A DNA stretch of 62,664 nt from CALMFQ01 sp964495595 (GCA_964495595.1 CAZBWH010000003.1:1-62664), one strand, 5' to 3'. Positions 1 through 9,287 are shown, numbered from the stretch's first letter. Made by a program: numbers and translations. The notes: generated from the sequence alone by a model not told the origin.

Positions 1-1181
1 GCCAACTCCAGATATTTTTCATCGATCACAACGGAAATCTTGATTTCCGAAGTCGAGATCATCTGGATATTGATCCCCTCCTCCGCCAACGTCCGGAACA
101 TCGTGCTGGCCACGCCACAATGCGATCGCATGCCAACGCCGACAATCGACACCTTATTGATTTTCGGATCACCGAGCACGGCCTTGGCACCAATATGCGC
201 CTGTACGGACTCCAGAATAGTCATTGCTTTCTGGTATTCACCACGCGGCACGGTGAAGGAAAAATCGGTCATGCCGTCTTCGCCGACATTCTGGATGATC
301 ATGTCGACATCAATGTTGGCATCAGCCACCGGACCCAGTATCTGATAAGCGATACCAGGTTTGTCAGGTACGCCCTTGATGGTGATCTTGGCCTCATCGC
401 GATTGAATGCGATGCCGGAAATAACCGCTTTTTCCATATTCTCGTCTTCCTCAAACGTAATCAGCGTCCCCTCGCCATCTTCCTCGAAGCTGCTGAGCAC
501 ACGCAATTTGACTTTGTACTTGCCGGCAAATTCTACTGAGCGGATCTGCAGGATTTTCGACCCGAGGCTGGCCATTTCCAGCATTTCTTCAAAAGTGATG
601 CGATCAAGCTTGCGGGCTTCGGGAACGATACGCGGGTCGGTGGTGTAAACACCATCCACATCGGTATATATCTGGCATTCGTCTGCCTTCAGCGCAGCGG
701 CCAAGGCCACGCCAGAAGTATCCGATCCGCCACGCCCTAACGTAGTAATGTTGCCAAATTCGTCCACCCCTTGAAAGCCGGCCACGATCACGACCCGCCC
801 TTCGACCAGATCCTTGCGCATCGCTGCGTCGTCGATGCTCTGGATGCGTGCCTTGGTAAAGGTGCTGTCAGTCAATACCCGGACCTGACTACCGGTGTAG
901 CTGCGGGCATCCACACCGGCATCCTTCAGCGCCATAGCCAGCAGGCCGATGGTGACCTGTTCGCCAGTCGAAACGATTACATCCAGTTCACGAGGGTCGG
1001 GGTTGGCCTGCACCTCTCTGGCCAGGGCAATCAGGCGGTTGGTTTCACCACTCATGGCCGACACGACGACCACGATGTCGTGCCCCTGGGATTTCCATCT
1101 GGCGACTCGCTTGGCAACGTTCTTGATCCGGTCCGGGCTGCCAACCGATGTGCCGCCGTATTTCTGTACGATTAGCGCCAT
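1..1181 (-). CDS. lysC: Aspartate kinase (partial, C-terminus off the left edge)
   Basis: Phosphorylates aspartate, the entry step to lysine, threonine, methionine and diaminopimelate; cytosolic. About 393 codons are visible from the ATG at 1181; the reading frame is still open at position 1. It shows KYGGTS at residues 7-12, the loop GRGGSDTSG at 149-157, YTDVDGVYTTDPR at 172-184, and then the regulatory ACT region, which is where allosteric feedback acts in this family. The gene is followed upstream on the same strand by alr after a 74-bp gap. No lysine riboswitch would fit in that gap. Identity is secure; only the last residues are missing. Confidence 0.95.
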   Translation of the reverse strand, partial: MALIVQKYGGTSVGSPDRIKNVAKRVARWKSQGHDIVVVVSAMSGETNRLIALAREVQANPDPRELDVIVSTGEQVTIGLLAMALKDAGVDARSYTGSQVRVLTDSTFTKARIQSIDDAAMRKDLVEGRVVIVAGFQGVDEFGNITTLGRGGSDTSGVALAAALKADECQIYTDVDGVYTTDPRIVPEARKLDRITFEEMLEMASLGSKILQIRSVEFAGKYKVKLRVLSSFEEDGEGTLITFEEDENMEKAVISGIAFNRDEAKITIKGVPDKPGIAYQILGPVADANIDVDMIIQNVGEDGMTDFSFTVPRGEYQKAMTILESVQAHIGAKAVLGDPKINKVSIVGVGMRSHCGVASTMFRTLAEEGINIQMISTSEIKISVVIDEKYLEL

Positions 1182-1255
1182 CGTCGTTCCACGTTATCAG
1201 TGAAAAGAGCGGATTTTACCGCAGCGACAGTTAATAGACGATGGCTTTTTTGGCT

Positions 1256-2353
1256 TCAGGCGGATGAGTGCGGCAACGGCGGATCCAGTTGATCCATGAC
1301 AGGTACACGCGGGGCAAGAGCACACAACAACTCATATCCAATGGTTCCGGAAGCATGGGCCACTTCGTCTACCGACAGCCCATCCCCCCACAAAGTGACC
1401 GGGGAATCCAGCCCGGATTGTGGCAACTCGCTCAGATCCACTGCCAGCATATCCATGGAAACCCTGCCGATCGTCTGTGTACGAGCACCGTCTACCAGAA
1501 TCGGTGTGCCCGTGGGGGCATGGCGGGGATATCCATCGGCGTAGCCGCAGGCAACGATTCCGATGCGCATCTGCCGTGTTGCGGTATACGTCGCACCATA
1601 CCCTACCCGATCGCCTGGATGCAGATGCTGCAGACCGATGATCCGGCTTTGCAAGGTCATCACCGGCAGCAGACCCAGCGACGACGCAGAACGATCGGAA
1701 AACGGCGACGCGCCATAAAGCATGATCCCCGGCCGAACCCAGTCTCCATGGGCAGGCGGGTAATCGATAATGGCTGCCGAATTGGCCAGACTTCGCTGGA
1801 TTGGCCAGGCAGAGGTGGCGTTGTTGAAATGAATCAGCGGCTCGTCACACCCTCCCGGACGATCGGCATCAGCAAAATGGCTCATCAGCGTGATCCGGTT
1901 GATATTCGGACTTTGGCCAAGTCGGGTCACGGCTTCAGGCAGTTGATCGGCAGTAAAACCGAGCCGGTTCATGCCGGTATTGAGCTTGATCCAGACATCA
2001 AGCGGTCTGGCAAGACGCCCCTGCAGCAACCATTCAAGTTGCTGTGGTTGATGCACGACCGGTATCAGATGATGGGCACAGTAATCCGGCAACTCGTCGG
2101 AGCCAAACATACCCTCCAGCATGATGATCGGATGAGCGAGCCCGTGATGGCGCAATTGGGCTGCGGCTTCGATATTGAGCAACGCGAAAGCATCAGCCTG
2201 CTGCAAGGCGTGAGCCACCCTGAGGGTGCCGTGGCCGTAAGCATTTGCCTTGATAACCGCCGCTACCCGGGACGATGGCGCCAACCGTCGTACAACCTGA
2301 AGGTTGTGCTGCATTGCAGATAGGGAAAAACGGGCAACAATCGGGCGGCTCAT
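1256..2353 (-). CDS. alr: Alanine racemase
   Basis: PLP enzyme interconverting L- and D-alanine for peptidoglycan. The 365-residue product from the ATG at 2353 begins MSRPIVARFSLSAM, as family members do. An in-frame ATG at 2437 would add 28 residues that do not look like the family, so I rejected it. The PLP lysine is K35 in VIKANAYGHG, and the catalytic tyrosine is probably Y252 in GYGATY. Length is normal. It lies between lysC and a TonB-like gene on the same strand. A long antisense frame covers it but is a coding shadow. Confidence 0.95.
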   Translation of the reverse strand: MSRPIVARFSLSAMQHNLQVVRRLAPSSRVAAVIKANAYGHGTLRVAHALQQADAFALLNIEAAAQLRHHGLAHPIIMLEGMFGSDELPDYCAHHLIPVVHQPQQLEWLLQGRLARPLDVWIKLNTGMNRLGFTADQLPEAVTRLGQSPNINRITLMSHFADADRPGGCDEPLIHFNNATSAWPIQRSLANSAAIIDYPPAHGDWVRPGIMLYGASPFSDRSASSLGLLPVMTLQSRIIGLQHLHPGDRVGYGATYTATRQMRIGIVACGYADGYPRHAPTGTPILVDGARTQTIGRVSMDMLAVDLSELPQSGLDSPVTLWGDGLSVDEVAHASGTIGYELLCALAPRVPVMDQLDPPLPHSSA

Positions 2354-2472
2354 GGCAGTGCAGGCAGACAGAATGCGGCGATTATAGGCTATTCGCGGCC
2401 TGCCACGTGCCGGGAAAAAGCCTGCGACGATAGGCATGGCACATGGGCTGAAGCCAATCCGGATGGCGGCAG

Positions 2473-3225
2473 CTACTCAGCCGGGACAGGCAATGGCGGG
2501 CCGGATAACTGTGGTCGCTGGTAATCACCGAAGATAATTTCAATACGCTTCTGACTACGTACCTGCCTGCCCTGCCGAATAGCAGGGGTATAGCGGGTCG
2601 AGGTCAGTGGCCCCAGCACCGCCTGATCGAACAGTCCAGGCGGGTCGGAATACTCGATGTCGACGTCCACCACAAATCCTTGCTCATCAATGCGCATCGC
2701 AACGATTACCATGCCGCTTCGTTGCGTCAACCCCATTCCCAAGGGGTAGTTCAGCATCGGAGGGCGAATCGGTTGTGCAGTCTGTTCCAGCTCCTCGGCC
2801 GGATAGAACTGCAGATCCGGCACCTCCAGCACCCCCAGTGACGGTAACGCTGGCAACGGCGGCTCAGGGGCATTTACCGGCGCAACGGGCGACTCAGGCG
2901 ATTGATCGGGCGACGCTTCGACCGCTCCTGGCAGCTCGGGGAGGGTCAGGGGCGAATGCTTTACCTCAGGCAGCCGGCGCAATGCAACCGCAGCATCCTG
3001 GGCGACGGGCGAGCGCGCCTCCTCCTGCTGGTAGTCTGCCTGGCTAGCTGCCTGTCGGACTTGCGGGCTGCTAGCGGCCAATCGGATGTCGATCCGGCTG
3101 GCCGGCAAAACGCCGACTGCGGCCGGCGCATAACGGGCAAGGCCAAACCCGGCCAGCAGATGCAACAGGAGTGCAAGAACGGCCGCCAGCAAAAGGTAGC
3201 CATGGCGTCGTTGCCAACCATTCAT
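2473..3225 (-). CDS. TonB-like energy transducer
   Basis: The 250-residue protein has a short cytoplasmic start, one membrane helix at about residues 10-32, a proline-rich middle (about 95-150) and a C-terminal TonB-type domain (about 160-240) ending in KRIEIIFGDY. TonB proteins carry proton-motive energy from ExbB/ExbD to outer-membrane receptors. No exbB, exbD or receptor gene is in the window, so it could equally be one of the many TonB-C proteins with no known partner. It sits 26 bp downstream of dsbC in the same direction. Confidence 0.7.
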   Translation of the reverse strand: MNGWQRRHGYLLLAAVLALLLHLLAGFGLARYAPAAVGVLPASRIDIRLAASSPQVRQAASQADYQQEEARSPVAQDAAVALRRLPEVKHSPLTLPELPGAVEASPDQSPESPVAPVNAPEPPLPALPSLGVLEVPDLQFYPAEELEQTAQPIRPPMLNYPLGMGLTQRSGMVIVAMRIDEQGFVVDVDIEYSDPPGLFDQAVLGPLTSTRYTPAIRQGRQVRSQKRIEIIFGDYQRPQLSGPPLPVPAE

Positions 3226-3251
3226 GATTGCTCCGGCAGCCGCCAGGCACG

Positions 3252-4025
3252 CTATCTGGCGCCAAGGTTGGACGCGGACACGGACAGTTCTCGTTCAATG
3301 GCCTCGGCACCGATTGCACCGGGTACCAGCTTGCCACTGGCAAACACCAACGCCGGTGTGCCGGTAATGCCCAGTCGCCGCGCCAGCTCGCCGGTACGTG
3401 CCAACGGTGTTTCGCAATTGCCGTCTCCGACAGGTGACTTGTCATGCAACATCAAGTCTGTCCAAGCCTTGCCACGGTCAGCGGCACACCAGATCTGCGC
3501 CGACTTGCGGGCGGCATCAGGATGTAACTGACTGAGCGGCATCAGGAAAACATACAGGGTAAGGTCGGTCACGTCTTTCAGGCCATCCTGCTCCAGCCGC
3601 TTGCAAAACGGACAATCAACATCGGCAAATACAGCCAGCTTGCGGCTGCCGTTACCCTTTACGATCTTGATGGCATCATCCAGCGGTAAAGCGGCAAAAT
3701 CGACCCGGGACAACACCTCCAGCCTTTTCTGGGTCAGGCTCTGTTTCAGTTTCAGATCGACCAGCTCACCATCCAGCAGGTATTTGGCCTGCCGATCGAC
3801 ATACACAATGCTCCTCCCATTCAGCACTACCTCATACAACCCAGCAATCGGCGTCGCGCTTACCTGGTCGATCTTTACCCGCGGAAATTCTGCCTGCAAC
3901 TTCTGACGAATCTCCCGGGTAGCGGTTTCCTTGCTGTCTGCTGTTGCATCGGAACCAAACAGGCAACCTCCCAGCGTCAGCAGCAGGCTGGTGGCGATAC
4001 TGAATTTCCTGATCATTGCAGTCAT
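3252..4025 (-). CDS. dsbC: Thiol:disulfide interchange protein DsbC
   Basis: Periplasmic disulfide isomerase of the DsbC/DsbG family. I chose the ATG at 4025 because AAGAGG lies 9 nt upstream. An ATG at 4058 overlaps the preceding stop (ATGA) but has no proper ribosome site. The 257-residue product has an export signal, an N-terminal dimerisation region and a thioredoxin fold with CPFC at 138-141; E. coli DsbC has CGYC. The signal ends TLGGC, which could be a lipobox, so a membrane-anchored form is possible. It lies downstream of the two ubiquinone hydroxylase genes. Confidence 0.85.
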   Translation of the reverse strand: MTAMIRKFSIATSLLLTLGGCLFGSDATADSKETATREIRQKLQAEFPRVKIDQVSATPIAGLYEVVLNGRSIVYVDRQAKYLLDGELVDLKLKQSLTQKRLEVLSRVDFAALPLDDAIKIVKGNGSRKLAVFADVDCPFCKRLEQDGLKDVTDLTLYVFLMPLSQLHPDAARKSAQIWCAADRGKAWTDLMLHDKSPVGDGNCETPLARTGELARRLGITGTPALVFASGKLVPGAIGAEAIERELSVSASNLGAR

Positions 4026-4054
4026 AAGATTTAGCCTCTTGAAGTAATGGGATA

Positions 4055-5227
4055 TCATCCCAAGGCGTGCTGGATCAGCAATCGGCGGACTGGCGCCATC
4101 CTGCCAGTCACATCCAGCCCGATGTTTCGCAAACCGGCAAGGAAGGGGTGACGATTGTTGAACAATTTCTGCAGTCCATCGGTCACCAGTTGCATCAGCA
4201 GCACATCCTCCTTGCGGCCTCGTTCGTATGTTCGCAACACACTGCGCAGCCCCGGGTCGGCCGGCGCTCCCGGCCCGTTCAGCAGACTCGCCAGCAAGCG
4301 AACATCCTGAAAGCCCAGGTTGACCCCCTGTCCTGCAAGCGGATGCACATTGTGGGCAGCATCTCCAATCAATGCGAGGCGATCCCCAATCGTTCGCGAC
4401 AGTCGCAACAGCCGCAGAGGAAAAGCGGCAGCCGGCGTCAACTGGGTCAAAGCACCCAGTTCCCGATCACCCGCAATCGCAACCCGTTCACACAATGCGC
4501 GCCCGTCCAGCGCCAGCAAAGAATCGGCCTTGTCGTCAAACACCGACCAGACCATAGACATCCGTTCACCAGGCAACGGTAACCACGCCAGGATGCCATC
4601 GTCAAAGAACCACTGGCGTGCCACCCCCCGATGCGGTCGCTCGCAGGCAAAATTAGCAACCACCCCCTTCTGTCCGTAAGCGGCATGCGCCGCTTGAATG
4701 CCAGCCTGGCCGCGCACCCAGGATTGAGCCCCATCCGCACCGATCAGCAACCGACACCCCAGCTCGCGGCCATCCTCATGACGCAAGGAAACCGACTCTT
4801 CAGCCCACTCAATGGACGTCAGGCGACCAGGACACACCACGCTGACATTGGGTGCGGCGAGCAGCAACTGCCACAGCGCGTGCTGCAGCATACGATTCTC
4901 CACGATCGATGCCAGCTCGGTGCCGCCGGCATCAGCGGCATCCAGTATCAACTGGCTTTCCCGTTGATCGCCGCGCACGTGCATTTTTCTGACCGATGCT
5001 AACCGGCTGGCCGGAATGAGTTGCCAGGCGCCGAGTGATTGCAGAAACCGCTTGTTGCCCGGGCTGATGGCGTACACGCGAACATCCCAATCATCCCGGG
5101 CTGGCAGGGATGGCAATCCAGCACCTTCCAGCAACACCACCGAGTGGTTTCCGGTCGACAGGGCCAGAGCCATCGCCGCCCCTACAAGGCCACCACCCAC
5201 AATGGCAATGTCAAACACGTCAGCCAT
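4055..5227 (-). CDS. UbiH/UbiF/COQ6-family FAD hydroxylase (UbiI/UbiF-like)
   Basis: Flavin monooxygenase of ubiquinone biosynthesis, 390 residues. The Rossmann motif GGGLVG is at 11-16, and the second FAD motif GDAAHNVHPLAGQG lies in the C-terminal third. Following pepP and a UbiH-like gene it matches the pepP-ubiH-ubiI order of E. coli. Which ring carbon it oxidises cannot be decided from sequence, because betaproteobacterial members differ in regiospecificity. Its TGA stop overlaps an alternative upstream ATG of dsbC. Confidence 0.85.
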   Translation of the reverse strand: MADVFDIAIVGGGLVGAAMALALSTGNHSVVLLEGAGLPSLPARDDWDVRVYAISPGNKRFLQSLGAWQLIPASRLASVRKMHVRGDQRESQLILDAADAGGTELASIVENRMLQHALWQLLLAAPNVSVVCPGRLTSIEWAEESVSLRHEDGRELGCRLLIGADGAQSWVRGQAGIQAAHAAYGQKGVVANFACERPHRGVARQWFFDDGILAWLPLPGERMSMVWSVFDDKADSLLALDGRALCERVAIAGDRELGALTQLTPAAAFPLRLLRLSRTIGDRLALIGDAAHNVHPLAGQGVNLGFQDVRLLASLLNGPGAPADPGLRSVLRTYERGRKEDVLLMQLVTDGLQKLFNNRHPFLAGLRNIGLDVTGRMAPVRRLLIQHALG

Positions 5228-5244
5228 GAAATCTACTCATTGCG

Positions 5245-6405
5245 TCATCCCCGCGACCCATAAATCATTCGCCCGGCAAGAGCCTTGCGCGCTCCAGGCA
5301 GCATGTCCAGCGCCAGCAATCCCGCACTGCGCAAGTGCTGCAGCCAAGCAGGGTGCTGATCGAACACATGGATCAGCAGATCGGTGAACCCAACTGTCAA
5401 ATTGGCGTCCCGTCTGCGGCGAACGCTGAATTGCTGCAACATCGACGCATCGCCAAGACGCCTGCCGGGCTGCGAACAAATGATTGCAGCCAGATCCAGG
5501 GCATCACGCAACCCGAGATTGAATCCCTGGCCCGCAACAGGATGCAAGGATTGTGCAGCATTCCCGATCAACGCGACCCGCTGTACCACGTTATTGCTCA
5601 ATTGGCGCAACTGCAACGGAAACCCCGTCCGTCGCCCCACCTTGACCAGTTGCCCGGCCCGCCAGCCGAATGCCTGCTGCAAGCGGGTCAGAAATGTCGA
5701 ATCGTCCCATTGCAGCACTTGGGGAGCCAAATGTTCGGGCTGGGTCCAGACCAGCGCGAAACCACTTTCCTTAGGCAATAGCGCGATGGGGCCCGCCTGG
5801 CTGAAACGCTCGTAGGCAATCCCCCCGTGCGGCCTATCCGCCCAGACGTCAGCAATGATTGCGTGTTGCCGGTACGGCTCGCTGTAGTGCTGGATGCCGG
5901 TCAGGCGCCCGACCGCCCGTCCCCCGTCAGCCAGCACCAGCAACCTGGCAGTCACGTCCCGCTGCACTCCGTCTTCGACAACTGAAGCCAGGGCATAGTG
6001 TGCCAGTGTTTTTAATGACTGCAGTGTAACGCCAGTCCGGTAATCGCTATCGCTGGTCAGCAATCTTTGCTGCAGCGCTGTCTGCAGCCGGCCAAAGCTG
6101 ACCACATATCCCAATGCAGGCAGTCCCATTTCTGAATGGGTGATTCTGACCCTGCCCAACGCTCCCTGCTGCGACACATGCACGGATTCGATCGCCGTAG
6201 GTTCGGATACGTCTTGCCACACCCCCAATGCCGTCAGACCCTCAACACTCCCCCACGCCAGAGCCAACGCCCTGGGATCGTCGCACACCATGTCGGCACG
6301 CGCCTCGATCAACCCGACACACAGACCGCTCCCCTGGAGCGCCAGTGCCAATGCCGCCCCGACAGGCCCGCCTCCCACAATCAGGACATCATAATGATCC
6401 AGCAT
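5245..6405 (-). CDS. ubiH: UbiH-like 2-octaprenyl-6-methoxyphenol hydroxylase
   Basis: FAD-dependent hydroxylase of the ubiquinone pathway, 386 residues. GGGPVG at 11-16 binds the ADP part of FAD, and GNAAQSLHPVAGQGFNLG is the conserved C-terminal FAD motif. Its ATG overlaps the pepP stop by one base (TGATG), so translation is probably coupled. The second hydroxylase follows 17 bp later. The UbiH name is preferred over UbiI because it is the first hydroxylase after pepP and ends like UbiH proteins. Confidence 0.85.
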   Translation of the reverse strand: MLDHYDVLIVGGGPVGAALALALQGSGLCVGLIEARADMVCDDPRALALAWGSVEGLTALGVWQDVSEPTAIESVHVSQQGALGRVRITHSEMGLPALGYVVSFGRLQTALQQRLLTSDSDYRTGVTLQSLKTLAHYALASVVEDGVQRDVTARLLVLADGGRAVGRLTGIQHYSEPYRQHAIIADVWADRPHGGIAYERFSQAGPIALLPKESGFALVWTQPEHLAPQVLQWDDSTFLTRLQQAFGWRAGQLVKVGRRTGFPLQLRQLSNNVVQRVALIGNAAQSLHPVAGQGFNLGLRDALDLAAIICSQPGRRLGDASMLQQFSVRRRRDANLTVGFTDLLIHVFDQHPAWLQHLRSAGLLALDMLPGARKALAGRMIYGSRG

Positions 6406-7712
6406 CAGCAGCGTTCCACTGCCATAGTAGATTCGATTTCGGCAACGGATTTGGGGGTTCTGGCAGTGAGTACCTCGTGCCCCCCTGCCACGATGGCGAC
6501 ATCATCTTCAATACGGATTCCGATATTGGCCAGTGAGGCAGGGACATTATCTGCCGGGCGCAAATACAAGCCAGGCTCAATAGTCAACACCATTCCAGGC
6601 TGCAACTCTCGCCACTGCCCGTTCAATTTGTAGTCACCAACATCATGAACATCCATTCCCAGCCAATGGCCGGTACGATGCATGTAGAACTGCTTGTAAC
6701 TTTCACTCTCAATAACCGAATCGGCCGATCCCTGAAGCAGTTTCAAATCCAGCATACCCTGCACCAGAACCCGCAGCGCCGCATCATGCGGGCCATTCCA
6801 GCCGTTGCCTGGCAAAGCAGCATCAATGGCTGCCAACTGGGCTGCCAGCACGATTTCGTAAACATCCCGTTGAGCGGCGCTGAAACGGCCATTGGCCGGA
6901 AAGGTACGGGTAATGTCCGATGCATAGCCATTCCATTCACACCCCGCATCGATCAGCAACAAATCGCCGTCCTGAATCCGGGAACGGTTTTCAACGTAAT
7001 GTAAGACGCAGGCATGTGAACCACTGGCCACGATACTGCTGTAGGCAGGAAAACGGCTTCCCTGACGATAAAACTCATGCAGCAGTTCCGCTTCAACCTC
7101 GTATTCATACAGGCCGGGCCGGGTGAATTGCATGGCACGGATATGCGCGTCACGGGCAATCTGCCCGGCATGCCGCATGATCGCCAGCTCGTTCTCATCC
7201 TTGATCAGACGCATTTCATGTACCAGCGAACGCAGGTCACAAATGCCGGCAGGAACCTGAATACCCGTGCGAATGCGGCTACGCACCTCATTTAACCAGC
7301 CAATCATTCTGGCATCCCAGACGGCATCAGCACCCAGCATGGCGTAAAGCCTCGGCTGGTTCTCCAGCAACAATGGAATGCGACGGTCAAGCTCATCGAT
7401 TGGATAAGCTTCGTCAAACCCAAACTGTTCCCGTGCTGCATCGGGCCCTGAACGAAATCCCTCCCAGGTCTCCCGCTCAGGATCCTTGGCCCGGCAAAAC
7501 AGTACACTTCGGCGCTGCTCACCTGCAATCAGGACCATCACAGCCTCAGGCTCCGCAAAGCCGGTCAGATAATGGAAGCTGCTATCAAACCGGTAGGGAA
7601 AAGATGCGTCAGCATTACGGAACAGCTCCGGCGCGGTGGGAAGAATCGCGATCCCTTCGCCCATTTGCCCGGCAAGCCGGGCGCGACGGGTAATATGCAT
7701 GGCAAGCGACAT
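6405..7712 (-). CDS. pepP: Xaa-Pro aminopeptidase P
   Basis: Metallopeptidase of the M24B family that removes an N-terminal residue preceding proline; cytosolic. The 435 residues match the usual length. Metal ligands are visible as the Asp of LLIDAGCEWNGYASDITR (two Asp), the His of HRTGHWLGMDVHD, the Glu of TIEPGLY and the Glu of RIEDDV. The start could be 7712 or the ATG four codons in (7700); neither has a strong ribosome site. First gene of a likely pepP-ubiH-ubiI-dsbC operon. The usual ygfB partner is absent and a palindromic element lies upstream instead. Confidence 0.93.
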   Translation of the reverse strand: MSLAMHITRRARLAGQMGEGIAILPTAPELFRNADASFPYRFDSSFHYLTGFAEPEAVMVLIAGEQRRSVLFCRAKDPERETWEGFRSGPDAAREQFGFDEAYPIDELDRRIPLLLENQPRLYAMLGADAVWDARMIGWLNEVRSRIRTGIQVPAGICDLRSLVHEMRLIKDENELAIMRHAGQIARDAHIRAMQFTRPGLYEYEVEAELLHEFYRQGSRFPAYSSIVASGSHACVLHYVENRSRIQDGDLLLIDAGCEWNGYASDITRTFPANGRFSAAQRDVYEIVLAAQLAAIDAALPGNGWNGPHDAALRVLVQGMLDLKLLQGSADSVIESESYKQFYMHRTGHWLGMDVHDVGDYKLNGQWRELQPGMVLTIEPGLYLRPADNVPASLANIGIRIEDDVAIVAGGHEVLTARTPKSVAEIESTMAVERC

Positions 7713-7779
7713 GAGTCAGGTTCACAAGTAGTTTTGCCGCCGGTCTCGGTGAACGACTGGCGGCTGTGGTTTCCAACGT

Positions 7780-7797
7780 CGGGGCATCGCAGCCCCG
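7780..7797. repeat. Short GC-rich hairpin upstream of pepP
   Basis: CGGGGC and GCCCCG form a 6-bp stem around a 6-nt loop between the pepP start and the 224-bp element. No T-run follows on either strand, so it is not a classical terminator. Low information value. Confidence 0.3.
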
Positions 7798-7802
7798 CCA
7801 TG

Positions 7803-8041
7803 TAAGGAAAGCGCTGATTGATTCGGTGAGCGGGATGAAGTACAAGGAGCCAGGCGAACAGAGCGTTGCGTGGCCACTCCACTAGGGGACACTTCGCCAA
7901 GAGGCTGGACAAGCAAGACCAATCCTATGGATAGGCCAGCTTTCGAGCATCGCGCAAGAGCAACCGAGGCTTGCTTAGCGGATTGCCTGCCTTGGGTACG
8001 CTGCAATTCGTCCGCGCAGCCAATCAATCAGCGCACCCTTA
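7803..8041. mobile_element. MITE-like element with about 23-bp terminal inverted repeats
   Basis: Fills most of the 330-bp gap between ribB and pepP. The left end (7811-7833) and the complement of the right end (8012-8034) share GCGCTGATTGATT exactly and agree at 20 of 23 positions; TAAGG continues the match outward on both sides with one gap. A short palindrome, CCTATGGATAGG, lies near the centre (7924-7935). No convincing open frame is inside. The right end lies immediately beside the ribB stop codon. It resembles a non-autonomous transposable palindrome. No second copy was found in this window. Confidence 0.6.
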
Positions 8042-8042
8042 G

Positions 8043-9140
8043 TCAGTCCGGCAAAATATTCCCGACCAGCTCAAGATCAAATCCGGTCATGCTGGGCATC
8101 TTGCGCTCGGGCGCCATGACATGCATCCGGGTAACATTCAGATCGCGCAGGATCTGGGCCCCGATGCCATAATTGCGCAGATCCCACTTCTGCCGGGGTT
8201 GCTCCTTGTTGGGCAGCAATCTGGCCAACAGATCATCCGTAGACTCGGGCCGGTGAAGCAGAATGATGACACCTTTGCCAATCTCGGAGATCTTCTGCAT
8301 TGCCTGGCTAACACCCCAGGAATGAGTCTTGTCGGAACTGTCGAGCAGATCCATTACCGAAAGCGGTTCGTGTACCCTCACCAGCACATCCTCTCCCGCC
8401 TGAATCTCCCCCTTGACCAGCGCAAGCTGCAGGGTATTGGCCGTCAGGTCGCGGTACACAATCAGATCAAACTCGCCGTGAGCCGTCTGCAGCTTGCGTT
8501 CCACCACTCGCTCAACCAGGGTTTCGTGCTGATGGCGATACTGGATCAGGTCAGCAATCGTGCCAACCTTGAGTTGGTGTGCCTCGGCAAAATGGATCAA
8601 TTCGGGTAATCGGGCCATAGTGCCGTCATCGTTCATGATTTCACAGATTACCGATGCCGGAGTCAGGCCGGCCAGCGCCCCCAGGTCACAGCCCGCTTCG
8701 GTATGGCCAGCCCTTACCAGCACTCCACCATCCTGTGCCTTCAGTGGAAAGATGTGCCCGGGCTGCACCAAATCTTCCGGCCTCGCATGCTTGGCCACCG
8801 CCACCCGAACCGTACGCGCCCGATCTGCTGCCGAGATGCCAGTCGACACCCCTTCTGCCGCCTCGATCGATACGGTAAAGTTGGTTCCGTACGAGGTGCC
8901 GTTGCGCGTCACCATCAGCGGTAGCTCAAGCTGTTGACAACGCTCGCGGGTCAACGTCAGGCAGATCAGTCCACGACCATGCTTGGCCATGAAGTTAATG
9001 GCCTCCGGCGTGACATAATCCGCGGCGATGATCAAGTCGCCTTCATTTTCTCGGTCTTCGTCATCAACCAGAATCACCATCTTGCCGGCACGGATATCAG
9101 CAATGATGTCCTGAATCGGGGAAATTGCGGGGTTGGTCAT
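8043..9140 (-). CDS. ribB: 3,4-dihydroxy-2-butanone-4-phosphate synthase with degenerate RibA-like domain
   Basis: Makes the four-carbon riboflavin precursor from ribulose 5-phosphate. The 365 residues split into a RibB half (about 1-200, with the acidic loop DDEDRENEGDL) and a GTP-cyclohydrolase-II-like half. The second half lacks the three zinc cysteines: where active enzymes have SECLTGD and RCDCG, this reads EPLSVMD and HSWGVS. So only RibB activity is expected. The start is the ATG at 9140 with GAGG 6 nt upstream; a TTG at 9152 is in frame but weaker. No FMN riboswitch was recognised upstream. Confidence 0.9.
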   Translation of the reverse strand: MTNPAISPIQDIIADIRAGKMVILVDDEDRENEGDLIIAADYVTPEAINFMAKHGRGLICLTLTRERCQQLELPLMVTRNGTSYGTNFTVSIEAAEGVSTGISAADRARTVRVAVAKHARPEDLVQPGHIFPLKAQDGGVLVRAGHTEAGCDLGALAGLTPASVICEIMNDDGTMARLPELIHFAEAHQLKVGTIADLIQYRHQHETLVERVVERKLQTAHGEFDLIVYRDLTANTLQLALVKGEIQAGEDVLVRVHEPLSVMDLLDSSDKTHSWGVSQAMQKISEIGKGVIILLHRPESTDDLLARLLPNKEQPRQKWDLRNYGIGAQILRDLNVTRMHVMAPERKMPSMTGFDLELVGNILPD

Positions 9141-9260
9141 GTTGATCCTCAAATCAGCGCATTACATCAGGAAAAAAGGCGTCAGCAGGAGCCCGAAGCG
9201 TAATGGCTTACCGTTTCGCTGACTGGCTTCAAGGGGGCAGACTGTAACACAGCTATTCCA

Positions 9261-9287
9261 ACGACAACGCCACCCCGAAGGATGGCG
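9261..9287 (-). terminator. Hairpin terminator after the duplicated-domain gene
   Basis: On the minus strand an 8-bp GC-rich stem (CGCCATCC paired with GGGTGGCG, one G-T pair) closes a TTCG tetraloop at 9268-9287 and is followed by TTGTCGT. It lies 25 bp past the stop of the gene ending at 9312 and upstream of ribB, so it probably separates the two transcripts. Confidence 0.65.

Noticed and set aside
1182..1255. Lysine riboswitch for lysC
   Set aside because: Only 74 bp lie between alr and lysC, too short for the element, and no matching core was seen.
1268..2323. 351-codon plus-strand frame opposite alr
   Set aside because: Exact antisense of a clear alanine racemase; its composition is that of a shadow and no ribosome site was seen.
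7722..8027. 101-codon minus-strand frame within the MITE-like element
   Set aside because: It overlaps inverted repeats, has no start signal and no recognisable product.
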